A stretch of DNA of 64,000 nt from Cyclobacterium sp. 1_MG-2023 (lineage in GTDB: Bacteria; Bacteroidota; Bacteroidia; Cytophagales; Cyclobacteriaceae). The number at the start of each line of letters is the position of its first letter. The first letter of the stretch is position 1. This document shows positions 1-7,811 of this stretch, one piece after another. The notes beneath the pieces are model-generated. The model was not told the DNA's origin, ran no database searches, and saw only the letters and a list, made by a program, of their open reading frames with translations. The stretch covers positions 248,001 through 312,000 of the forward strand of contig NZ_JAUOPC010000003.1 in the NCBI RefSeq assembly GCF_030546805.1. Direction: 5' to 3'. Both the position numbers and the translations under genes were made by a program.

Positions 1-506
1 ACCCTTAATGGTCGGGAATAATAGGCCTTAAGTGGTGAGAGCACTACCATAAATAGATACTCCTGGGAGGCGTCTACACCTAATTTGTTTTCAGTTGCAA
101 TGGCAAAAGGTCGAATATAAAGGGCATATTCAGGATCATCAATTACCCATTCACTTTCTTTGCTTAGCAGTTCGCGTATTCCATCGATAAAACATGAAGC
201 AGGCAAGGGAGGCATGGCCATTCTTTCTAGGGAACGGTTCATTCGCTTAAAATGGCTTTCCAATCTGAATACATTGATTTTACCATCCACTGTGCGAAAG
301 GCTTTTAAGCCTTCAAAAACAGTTTGCCCATAGTGTAAACACATGGCCAAGGGGGATAAAGAAATATTTTGAACCGGCCCAATTTTAAAATCTGACCAAG
401 CTCCATTTTCATAGCCGGCTACCAACATCCGGTCAGTTGCCTGTAATCCGAAGGTGAAATTATCAAAATCAAAATCAGGCTTCTGAGTTATCGTTTCGTT
501 CATCAT
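1..506 (-). CDS. ilvE: Branched-chain amino acid aminotransferase, N-terminal part (cut by window edge)
   Basis: The reverse strand is open from an ATG-ATG pair at 501-506 to the window edge, giving about 168 residues. They carry the fold type IV aminotransferase signature of type II branched-chain aminotransferases: LHYGQTVFEGLKAFR, followed by a segment reading VFRLESHFKRMNRS and a later stretch LFMVVLSPL. The family transaminates leucine, isoleucine and valine with 2-oxoglutarate in the cytoplasm using PLP. A complete member has roughly 350 residues, so about half, including the PLP lysine, lies outside the window. The gene is divergent from a MocR-type regulator starting at 776. Either of the two adjacent ATG codons could be the start. 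D-amino acid transaminase or aminodeoxychorismate lyase share the fold but normally lack this long N-terminal motif block. Confidence 0.88.
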   Translation of the reverse strand, partial: MMNETITQKPDFDFDNFTFGLQATDRMLVAGYENGAWSDFKIGPVQNISLSPLAMCLHYGQTVFEGLKAFRTVDGKINVFRLESHFKRMNRSLERMAMPPLPASCFIDGIRELLSKESEWVIDDPEYALYIRPFAIATENKLGVDASQEYLFMVVLSPLKAYYSRPLR

Positions 507-688
507 GGGTAATTCTAAATTATTGAAACTTCTTTCTTTTCATTTTAAGAAAAAAGTAATTCTTTTTAACCTATTGAATATCAATTGCTTTTTTAGATGA
601 TGATAAAACCGATGCTTTACGGGTTTTTTTAAGTAATTTTTTACCTATAAATAAATAGGCTACTCGATTGTTCTACAAAATCAATTGA

Positions 689-718
689 TTGTGATTGCAA
701 ATTAAATAAGAATCTTTG
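689..718 (+). promoter_or_regulatory. Possible promoter (-33/-7 type) for the MocR-type regulator
   Basis: A TTG at 689-691 is followed after 19 bases by AATCTTTG at 711-718, which differs from the Bacteroidota -7 consensus TAnnTTTG at one position. Transcription would begin near 725, downstream of the TTG codon at 716 and upstream of the ATG at 776. This favours the ATG as the translation start. Read by eye only. Confidence 0.3.
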
Positions 719-775
719 ATTGGTTACAGATACAATTTATTTAAATTTGAAGGGTACAGTTCAAAATCTACATTA

Positions 776-2176
776 ATGACTTTATTCGAAGAATTGGCTG
801 AGAATTTCCAAAACCTGATTACAAAAAAAACTTTAAAATTAGGTGACAAAATGCCTTCTATTCGAACGGTTAGCAAAGAATATGGAGTTAGTAAAAATAC
901 GGTAATTCAAGCTTATTTGCTTTTAGAAAGCAGATCCTTTATAGTTTCCAGACCACAGGTGGGTTTTTTTGTTTGTCAAAGAGAAGACCAAATCTTGCCC
1001 ATGCCCATGGCAAGTAGCCCCAATGTCAATGGCATGGTAGGGAAAGAAGATGGATTAATTGGCAAAGTCTTTTCTCATTTTGTAAACAAAGACATCACCC
1101 AGATGTCTTTGAGTGTGCCTGACGAGTCTTTTTTTCCTGTCGCCAGATTAAATAAATGTATCCAAACAGCTACCAAAACTTTGGGGGCAGGAGGGACTGC
1201 TTACGATGATATTCAAGGCAATATGCGATTAAGGAAAAATGTTTCCAAATGGTCCTTTACTTGGGGAGGGAACCTGGGAGTGGATGAATTGGTGACCACT
1301 TCCGGGGCCATGCATGCCATTTCCTTGGCATTTATGGCTTTGACCAAGCCCGGTGATCGAATAGGTGTCGAAAGCCCTGTTTACTTTGGCATTTTGCAAC
1401 TGGCCAAGAATATGGGGCTTAAAGTGATTGAACTGCCTACTGATCCTGAATATGGGGTTTTGCCCAAAGATTTGGAAGAACTGGTTGATAAAATTGACAT
1501 TTGCTTGCTGGTGAGTAATTTTAACAACCCTTTAGGCAGTTGTATGCCTGATAACAATAAAAAGGAAGTAGTAAAGCTCTTGACTAAACACAATGTTCCA
1601 CTCATTGAAGATGATTTGTATGGAGATGTATACTTTGGTCAATCACGTCCTAAACCATGTAAAGCTTACGATACAGAAGGGATTGTGTTGTGGTGTGGCT
1701 CTGTATCTAAAACCTTGGCCCCAGGCTATAGGGTAGGCTGGATGGCTCCCGGGAAATTCATGAAAGCGATTTTAAAGCTTAAACTATTTCATTCTGTATC
1801 CGGGACGACAATTACCCAAGAAGCCATAGGATTATTTTTAGAAAACGACTATTATGAAAAGCACCTCAGGCAGCTAAGGGCAAGGTTATATAGCAATTCT
1901 TTGCATTTTATCCGAGCTATCGCCGACTATTTCCCAAAAGGAACTAAAATAAGTAGACCCCAAGGAGGCTTCGTCTTATGGGTAGAATTGGACAAAAAAT
2001 GGGATACAGGTAAATTATTTGATAAGGTCTTGTCCAGAGGGATAAGCATTGCTCCCGGTAGGATGTTTACCTTGCAAAGTCAGTTTCACAATTGTCTCAG
2101 GTTAAATTATGGGCTGCCATGGTCGGAAAAGTTGGAAAAAGAACTAGAATTGTTGGGGCAGATTTTAAAAGAATAA
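776..2176 (+). CDS. MocR-type regulator: GntR HTH fused to aminotransferase-like domain
   Basis: The protein has an N-terminal GntR-type winged helix (about residues 3-70, with the pattern LGDKMPSIRTVSKEYGVSKN) fused to a fold type I aminotransferase domain (about 100-460). The PLP-binding lysine is visible in CGSVSKTLAPGYRVGW (K312), and the NNPLG motif of the family is present upstream. Members of this MocR/PdxR family are transcription factors that bind PLP or PLP-amino acid adducts; a few act in pyridoxal, taurine or GABA metabolism. The target here is unknown; the divergent ilvE is an obvious candidate. The frame is open back to a TTG at 716, but the ATG at 776 fits family N-termini and a promoter-like sequence covers the TTG. 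A true aminotransferase function cannot be excluded. Confidence 0.85.
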   Translation: MTLFEELAENFQNLITKKTLKLGDKMPSIRTVSKEYGVSKNTVIQAYLLLESRSFIVSRPQVGFFVCQREDQILPMPMASSPNVNGMVGKEDGLIGKVFSHFVNKDITQMSLSVPDESFFPVARLNKCIQTATKTLGAGGTAYDDIQGNMRLRKNVSKWSFTWGGNLGVDELVTTSGAMHAISLAFMALTKPGDRIGVESPVYFGILQLAKNMGLKVIELPTDPEYGVLPKDLEELVDKIDICLLVSNFNNPLGSCMPDNNKKEVVKLLTKHNVPLIEDDLYGDVYFGQSRPKPCKAYDTEGIVLWCGSVSKTLAPGYRVGWMAPGKFMKAILKLKLFHSVSGTTITQEAIGLFLENDYYEKHLRQLRARLYSNSLHFIRAIADYFPKGTKISRPQGGFVLWVELDKKWDTGKLFDKVLSRGISIAPGRMFTLQSQFHNCLRLNYGLPWSEKLEKELELLGQILKE

Positions 2177-2204
2177 ATCTTCTTAAAACCTGCCCATATG
2201 GATG

Positions 2205-4664
2205 TTAAAATTCCTTTTCACCAAACTCACTTTTAACAAATCTGGATTTGTTTTTACCGGGATTAATGGTGTAGCTAAGATTCAATAGTATCATATCTAC
2301 TTCCAAAACATAGTTGGTAGTGGTGTAAAAAGCATCTTTTCTCCAGGTGGTAATTCTTTGCTCGTTTGTCGGCAATAGCCCCATGTCCATATTTAACCAC
2401 TGTAAACTAGCGGTGAGTCTGTCTCCCATAAAAGTTTTCTTGGCTACTAGATTAGGGGATAAAAACCTGGAATCTTCCCCTTGAGCTGTTATCCTTTTGG
2501 AAAGGTAGTTTAGGGACCATTGCAAACTAAAGGTAGAAGAAAAAGCATAACTCGTATTGGCATTGATGGAATACACCCAGGCTGAATTATCAATGGGGCG
2601 ATTGTCAAACTCTCCGGTAATTTGATATTGGTATAAATTCCCACCCGCAAATATTTTCCAATTGCTTGTTGGGTTGAGCTCCAGGCCCGCTTCCAGTCCA
2701 AGAGATCTTCCTGTGCCCACATTTGAATAAATGCGATTCAATATGGTGTCATTATAAATGGTGTTTACTCTATTTACTAAGTTTTGAACATTTCTATAGT
2801 AAGCCGTTGCATAAAAACTATTTTCACCAAAGTTTTTAACAAAGCCCGTTTCCACAAGGTCGATAAATTCAGGCAATAAAGTTGGATCTCCCTGTTCCAA
2901 TGTCTCGGAATGTTCCCTTTCAGGGAAGGGATTCATTTTAAATGTTGTAGTACGATCTACTCTACGGCTGTAGGCAGCTTTAAAGTTGAAATTCTCGTTT
3001 ACGTTGTATCGAATATTGGCTGAAGGGTAAGGTTTAAAGAAATCGTAGGTATAGGTGCTGTCAACCGTATTGCCTTTGTCTTTCAAATGCAGTATACGAT
3101 CCATATGCTCAAACCTTAAACCTGCCGTATAATTCCACTTGCCTTTGTTGCCATTTACCTGACCGTAGACAGCATGTATCAATCTTTTTAAATCTACATT
3201 TGAGGAGAATTCAGGAACCAATACAAATTCCCCTTCAGTATTTTTTCTTTCGTAGACAAAGTCCCCCAAATGGTTCAAACTTCTAAATTGATATCCTCCC
3301 TCAAATGATCCCCAAGGCTTGGCTTTTGCCTTATAGTCAATTTTCCAACGAACTCCATGCAAAGGATTATCATTGGTATTGTACTCATCTTGGTAGATAA
3401 AATCCATATTTGGGTAGCCAAGGTTTCTATTGGTGGTGGGACCTCCCAACATGGTGTATTCGTACAGAAAAGAAGAAGATATGGAAGATTCATTATCAAA
3501 TATGTGGGAGTAATCTAAACTACCCAAAGCAAAATCACTTTTACGTATCCTCAAATTCTCATTGTAATATTGCATGGTATATAGCCTCTCTCCATCTTGC
3601 ACAGCATGATTGTCATAATATACAATGTCAGCGGTACGGTCTTTACTTCTGATGCCGCCATAAAAGCCCAGACTGAAATTGTTTTTTTCATTGGGAGTAA
3701 ACCCTAAAGTAAATCTTCCAGAAAAAGCCTCTTCATCAAATCCACGCTCGCCATCTGATGGGAAATAAGTTGTTATACCATCAATTATGGTGTAAACTTC
3801 ACCTTCTCTTCGCCCATTGATGTCATTTCTCAAATAACTGGCTCCAAAAGAGAGGTCCCAAGCTTCACTTTTGTGGTTGATAGTGAAATCTGCTCCGTAT
3901 CTTTGGGGTTTTTCTTTGTTGTTATAGTCTTGAATGCTTGGAAGCCCAAGCCTTGTATTCACTTGAATATAAGTGCCATCTGTTGCTCCTTTTTCTGTAG
4001 TTATATTTATAATTCCGGCCTTGCCTTCAGGATCATATTTAGCTGATGGGGCAGTGACTAATTCAATGTTTTTAATGGCATTGGCCGGCAACTGACTGAG
4101 AATAATTGAGGGATCAGATTGGACCGGTTTGCCATTGATCATGACCACAAAACCTGTTGCACCCCGAACAGACAGTTCTCCCTCTGCATTAATTGATACC
4201 GATGGTAGATTTCTTATCAGATCTATAGCGTTACCTCCTTTTCCCGTCAAAAACTCGGAGGAGGCAAAAACCTGGCGGTCCACTTTGTGCATGGTGGTAA
4301 ACCGAGAACCGGAAACTTCCACCATGGCCAGTAATTGCTCATCCGGAGAGATTAGCAATGTGCCTAAATTTAAGGCTTTACCTTTCTCAACATTTACAGG
4401 GCTAATAATTAAATTTTTATAGCCCATAAATTGAGCGCTTAAATAATATTCACCTGCTTTTAATCCCTCCAAGACAAATGTACCATCGGGTTCAGTGATA
4501 GTTCCATTCACAAGGCTTGAATCCGCAGGACTGTAAAGGCCGATACTTCCATACTCAATGGAAGTGTTTTCATTGGCATCGTTTAAGGTCCCTTTTATCA
4601 GCGTTTGCGCAAATGCAGCATTGAAAAAGAATAAATAAAATACGATTAGATGGGCTTTTTTCAT
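2205..4664 (-). CDS. TonB-dependent receptor, outer membrane beta-barrel family
   Basis: An 819-residue outer-membrane protein. A signal peptide (about residues 1-19, ending AFAQ) is followed by a carboxypeptidase-regulatory-like beta-sandwich (about 20-105), a plug domain (about 130-225, with LIRNLPSVSINAEGELSVRG and VTAPSAKYDPEGKAGIINI) and a long beta-barrel rich in aromatic and alternating residues. This is the OMP_b-brl type of Bacteroidota TonB-dependent protein, not SusC: it is shorter than SusC and has no SusD next to it. It probably imports or binds a siderophore, peptide or other small ligand using TonB energy. It is convergent with the MocR gene and lies 77 bases downstream of the AraC gene's stop on the same strand orientation, so co-regulation by that AraC protein is possible but unproven. 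Substrate cannot be told from sequence. Confidence 0.85.
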   Translation of the reverse strand: MKKAHLIVFYLFFFNAAFAQTLIKGTLNDANENTSIEYGSIGLYSPADSSLVNGTITEPDGTFVLEGLKAGEYYLSAQFMGYKNLIISPVNVEKGKALNLGTLLISPDEQLLAMVEVSGSRFTTMHKVDRQVFASSEFLTGKGGNAIDLIRNLPSVSINAEGELSVRGATGFVVMINGKPVQSDPSIILSQLPANAIKNIELVTAPSAKYDPEGKAGIINITTEKGATDGTYIQVNTRLGLPSIQDYNNKEKPQRYGADFTINHKSEAWDLSFGASYLRNDINGRREGEVYTIIDGITTYFPSDGERGFDEEAFSGRFTLGFTPNEKNNFSLGFYGGIRSKDRTADIVYYDNHAVQDGERLYTMQYYNENLRIRKSDFALGSLDYSHIFDNESSISSSFLYEYTMLGGPTTNRNLGYPNMDFIYQDEYNTNDNPLHGVRWKIDYKAKAKPWGSFEGGYQFRSLNHLGDFVYERKNTEGEFVLVPEFSSNVDLKRLIHAVYGQVNGNKGKWNYTAGLRFEHMDRILHLKDKGNTVDSTYTYDFFKPYPSANIRYNVNENFNFKAAYSRRVDRTTTFKMNPFPEREHSETLEQGDPTLLPEFIDLVETGFVKNFGENSFYATAYYRNVQNLVNRVNTIYNDTILNRIYSNVGTGRSLGLEAGLELNPTSNWKIFAGGNLYQYQITGEFDNRPIDNSAWVYSINANTSYAFSSTFSLQWSLNYLSKRITAQGEDSRFLSPNLVAKKTFMGDRLTASLQWLNMDMGLLPTNEQRITTWRKDAFYTTTNYVLEVDMILLNLSYTINPGKNKSRFVKSEFGEKEF

Positions 4665-4741
4665 TTCTTATTTTGTTAAGATGCAAAATAAGTGAGGAAA
4701 AGTACTAATCCTGCGGTAGATTTTTACCAATAATGGTGAAT

Positions 4742-5563
4742 TTAGGACAATAATCGGGCACGATACTCCAAAGGGGTTAAAGTAGTTTGAGATTTAAAGA
4801 ATTTTATAAAGTTGGATGCGTCTGAAAAATTCAGTTGGTAGGCAACTTCATTGACAGGAAGATTGGTATGTGTCAGTAAATTTTTGGATTCTATTAAGAG
4901 TTTTTCTTTGATGATTTCAATGGTGTTACAACCAGCTGCTGCCTGACAAATTTGATTCAATTTCCGGCTGCTTAATTTCATAAGGTTGGCATACTCTTCC
5001 ACAGTCCTCAATTTGATATAATTATCATTGAGTAGTTTTTTTAACCTACTGAACTCACTTACAAAGCTTGGATGAACTTGGTCTTTTAATGCAGGGAGGT
5101 AGAGTGTTTTTAAAATAAGTGTATTGAGGTGAGCTGAGAGAAGGTCCAAGGGCTCATTGGCTTTAAAATCTCTATAAAATAGGTTGAGTTGATCCATTAA
5201 AATAGAGTTTTGTCGCGGAAGGTTGAATTTATCATGTAATCGAAAAAGATTGTCTAAAGCTGCAGGATATTTGGCAAGTGCTTCCTCCTTAAACATCACC
5301 ACATAACCTTCAGGGATTTTCGAAAAATCCCAACAGTGGACTTGCCCAAGGTTTAAATAAAAACCAACAGGAGGGCGGACTTCATATTTGATGTCATCAA
5401 CTACATGGTATCCGGATCCCTGATTTAAAAATATCAATTCATGGTATCCCTCATGCCGATGGGGTTTGGTTGGTTTAATAACAGGCTTCATTTTTGAAAC
5501 CTTGATCACCAATTCTTTCTCAATTTTATTTTTTTTGCCTATTTCCTTCACTTCTTTTTCCAT
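4742..5563 (-). CDS. AraC-family transcriptional regulator with cupin sensor domain
   Basis: The 273-residue protein has an N-terminal cupin-like sensor region (about 25-110; histidines in KPHRHEGYHELIFL and a later GQVHCWDF) and a C-terminal AraC/XylS double helix-turn-helix (about 170-272, including VNEVAYQLNFSDASNFIKFF and the closing TPLEYRARLL). Such proteins bind a small ligand in the cupin and activate nearby genes in the cytoplasm. It lies upstream of and co-oriented with the TonB-dependent receptor at 2205-4664, with a 77-base gap, which makes that receptor a plausible target. The other side is a long AT-rich region leading to the ECF sigma factor gene. The N-terminal 24 residues are very lysine and glutamate rich; the start could lie at a later methionine (KMKPVIKP). 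Confidence 0.87.
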   Translation of the reverse strand: MEKEVKEIGKKNKIEKELVIKVSKMKPVIKPTKPHRHEGYHELIFLNQGSGYHVVDDIKYEVRPPVGFYLNLGQVHCWDFSKIPEGYVVMFKEEALAKYPAALDNLFRLHDKFNLPRQNSILMDQLNLFYRDFKANEPLDLLSAHLNTLILKTLYLPALKDQVHPSFVSEFSRLKKLLNDNYIKLRTVEEYANLMKLSSRKLNQICQAAAGCNTIEIIKEKLLIESKNLLTHTNLPVNEVAYQLNFSDASNFIKFFKSQTTLTPLEYRARLLS

Positions 5564-6043
5564 AGCCCTTGTGAACTTTCTAATTTTTTTCCCTTATTTA
5601 CATATAGCAAACTTACAGAAGCATTTTAGAGAATTTACCACTTAAATGGGATTTATTTCGACCTAAGAAATTAAATCTTTACCTACCCAAATATTGCCTA
5701 CGAATTTTTAAACATTTATTAAAGAAAAGTAATTACCTACAAATCAATACTATACAATGTGTTTGTTGATTGTTAGGGTCCAAATTAAATATGAATGGAT
5801 GTAATCATTTCATTAGGATTACTAATAATTTAGAGTGTCTAAAAATAATATCATTAGCAAAAGATTTAGTTATATAATTGATCAGGTAGGTGGAAAATTT
5901 TAAGAAAATAATAGATAATTATATTGTTAAATAACCATTAAATTATTAAAATTTCTTCTTCGAAAAGGAATGCTTAATTGGAAACTAGGAAATGTTCCCA
6001 TAAATTCGAAGGGTGTAGTGTTATTTATCCTACTATAAATAAA
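5564..6043. other. AT-rich divergent intergenic region
   Basis: This 480-base stretch separates the AraC gene from the ECF sigma factor gene, which are divergent. It is very AT rich with many short A and T runs. No open frame of note, RNA gene or strong inverted repeat was seen. It must hold promoters for both flanking genes, but no clear TTG...TAnnTTTG pair could be assigned. Confidence 0.5.
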
Positions 6044-6583
6044 ATGAAAGATTCCGATGTACTATTGTTAAAAGCTATGGCCTTGGACAATGTGAAAGCA
6101 TTCGAAGCCATTTACAATAAATATTGGGAGCTATTAGTGAGGCAAGCTTTCGCCAAACTAGGAGATGTTTCCGAGGCGGAAGATTTGGTGCAGGATATTT
6201 TTTTAACACTTTGGAACAACAGAAAATCCATAGCCATTCAGAAAGAACTCAAGGTGTATTTGCTCACTGCTGTAAAATATAAGGTTTATAGGGCCATTTA
6301 TAAGAGAAAGGTACTATGTGATATTGCCGAGCTTGATGAGGTTCATATGAAATCCGAAGCGCCCAGAATCTTGGAGTTTGAAGAATTGTATGAAAAAATT
6401 GAAGTAGCCATTAATAAATTGCCTAAAGGACAAAGAGAAACGTTTAAGCTAAGCAGAATTAATCAACTTTCTACAAAAGAAATAGCTTCAAAATTGCAGA
6501 TTGCCCCTCAAACAGTACACAATAAAATCCATTTGTCCTTACTTTTTATCCGGGCGGAAATAAAGAATTATCTTTTCGGTTAA
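6044..6583 (+). CDS. ECF sigma-70 factor, FecI-like
   Basis: A 179-residue extracytoplasmic-function sigma factor. Region 2 lies at about 15-80 (aromatic- and acid-rich, with EAEDLVQDIFLTLWNN) and region 4 at about 118-165 (LPKGQRETFKLSRINQLS and a helix-turn-helix with TKEIASKLQIAPQTVHNKI). The frame is open back to a TTG at 5978, but the ATG at 6044 matches the usual N-terminus of the family, where a short MKDSDxxLL-like start precedes region 2. It is followed after 185 bases by FecR and then by an STN-type SusC. In such units SusC senses its substrate at the outer membrane, FecR relays this through the inner membrane, and the sigma factor is freed to transcribe the susCD genes. Substrate is not evident. 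Confidence 0.88.
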   Translation: MKDSDVLLLKAMALDNVKAFEAIYNKYWELLVRQAFAKLGDVSEAEDLVQDIFLTLWNNRKSIAIQKELKVYLLTAVKYKVYRAIYKRKVLCDIAELDEVHMKSEAPRILEFEELYEKIEVAINKLPKGQRETFKLSRINQLSTKEIASKLQIAPQTVHNKIHLSLLFIRAEIKNYLFG

Positions 6584-6768
6584 CCGGTAATTCAAAATAA
6601 AATTTTCCCAAATTATATTTTTCTTCTTTCATTATCTTTAATGGATAAAGGTATTGGACATTGTATAGTTAGTTCATTTAAGTTTTTTTAAGAAAAATTT
6701 AAAATAATGCCTTTTTTTTAGGTAGTGTTTTAAGTTTTTGTACACTTAGTATATATAGAAGAGATATT

Positions 6769-7731
6769 ATGAATTCCCCAAATCATATTTTGCGTCTTAT
6801 TAAAAAAGAACTAGAAGGAGATCTAAGTCCTGAGGAAAGATTGATCTTGAATAAATGGTATGAAAATCTTGACGCTAGTGGTGAGGTAGATTTTGATTCC
6901 AGAAAAGAGAAAAATTTAAAAAAATTAAGAGCTGCCATAGCACTGAAGTCAAGTTATAAGATTGATTTCAGCTGGATTGGTTGGGCAGCTGCAGTGATTA
7001 TTGTCTTTATCGGGATGTTTGAAGTTTATAACAATAAATATTCAGACGAACCGGCAGTGGAGACCGTGGTAGAGGAGCGTTTCGAAGAATTTGTAAACCC
7101 TCGAGGTGTAAGGCGACAGCTTACATTACCGGATGGTTCTAAGATTTTTTTAAATGGGAATAGTAAAGTGAAAATAAGCAAGCAATTTTCAGCCAATAGG
7201 AAGGTATTTCTGAAAGGTGAAGCTTTTTTTGATGTGGAGAAAGATTCGGCCAATCCTTTTGTGGTAGTGACAGAGGGGCTAGAAACTAGGGTGTTGGGTA
7301 CAGAGTTTACTGTTAGCGCATTTGAAGGTAAACCACAGGTTGTGGCAGTAAAAGAAGGAAAGGTTAAGGTGTCTGAAGCCCAGGAAGGAAAAACTACCGA
7401 TAGTAATTTTTTAACCGCCAATGAGCAGTTGACTTTTAAGGAGGGAATAGGTTTAGGAAGCAAACAGCGGATCAATCCGGAAAAAAAGTTTGCCTGGATC
7501 AACGGTAAGATAATATTTGATCAAACTCCTATCAATGAAGTGTTCACAGTTTTATCTGACTGGTATGGTTTAGAATCTATTGAATTGAGTGATGAAAATA
7601 TGAACTGTCTGGTTACAGGCATTTATACCCGAATGACCCTTGAAGATATTATGGAATCAATTAAATACGCTACTGGAATTGCCTATGAGATAAACGGAAA
7701 ACACTTAAAAGTCAAAAAAGGGAATTGCTAA
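6769..7731 (+). CDS. FecR-family anti-sigma factor
   Basis: A 320-residue inner-membrane regulator. A cytoplasmic N-terminal part (1-65) should bind the sigma factor; one membrane helix spans about 68-87 (IGWAAAVIIVFIGMF); a periplasmic FecR domain follows (about 110-210, with RRQLTLPDGSKIFLNGNS and FDVEKDSANPFVV), and the C-terminal 75 residues match the DUF4974 region found in Bacteroidota FecR proteins (FDQTPINEVFTVLSDWYG). It lies between the ECF sigma factor and an STN-containing SusC, the arrangement expected for trans-envelope signalling. A two-tier inverted repeat overlaps its stop codon and fills most of the gap to susC. Confidence 0.9.
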   Translation: MNSPNHILRLIKKELEGDLSPEERLILNKWYENLDASGEVDFDSRKEKNLKKLRAAIALKSSYKIDFSWIGWAAAVIIVFIGMFEVYNNKYSDEPAVETVVEERFEEFVNPRGVRRQLTLPDGSKIFLNGNSKVKISKQFSANRKVFLKGEAFFDVEKDSANPFVVVTEGLETRVLGTEFTVSAFEGKPQVVAVKEGKVKVSEAQEGKTTDSNFLTANEQLTFKEGIGLGSKQRINPEKKFAWINGKIIFDQTPINEVFTVLSDWYGLESIELSDENMNCLVTGIYTRMTLEDIMESIKYATGIAYEINGKHLKVKKGNC

Positions 7732-7775
7732 AAGTGGCGCTAGGTCGAAGTAGCGCCACTGTAGAAAAGCAATTC
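7722..7775 (+). promoter_or_regulatory. Two-tier stem-loop between fecR and susC
   Basis: An inner perfect 10-bp stem (AGTGGCGCTA at 7733-7742 with TAGCGCCACT at 7751-7760, 8-base loop) is enclosed by an outer perfect 8-bp stem (GAATTGCT at 7722-7729 with AGCAATTC at 7768-7775). The fecR stop codon (7729-7731) is within the structure. No U-tract follows, so a simple terminator is unlikely; mRNA processing, stabilisation of the downstream susCD message or partial attenuation are possible. Confidence 0.6.
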
Positions 7776-7811
7776 ATTTAAAAAAGAATTACATTTAACC
7801 ATTACAAAATT

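Noticed and set aside
716-718. TTG at 716 as start of the MocR-type gene
   Set aside because: Would lie in the predicted -7 box, and the extra 20 residues do not resemble family N-termini.
1381-1605. Reverse-strand open frame of 74 codons within the MocR-type gene
   Set aside because: Shadow of a real gene; no protein motif, start or codon pattern of its own.
7026-7502. Reverse-strand open frame of 158 codons in fecR
   Set aside because: Lies wholly inside a well-supported fecR gene, with low-complexity serine/leucine content typical of antisense shadows.
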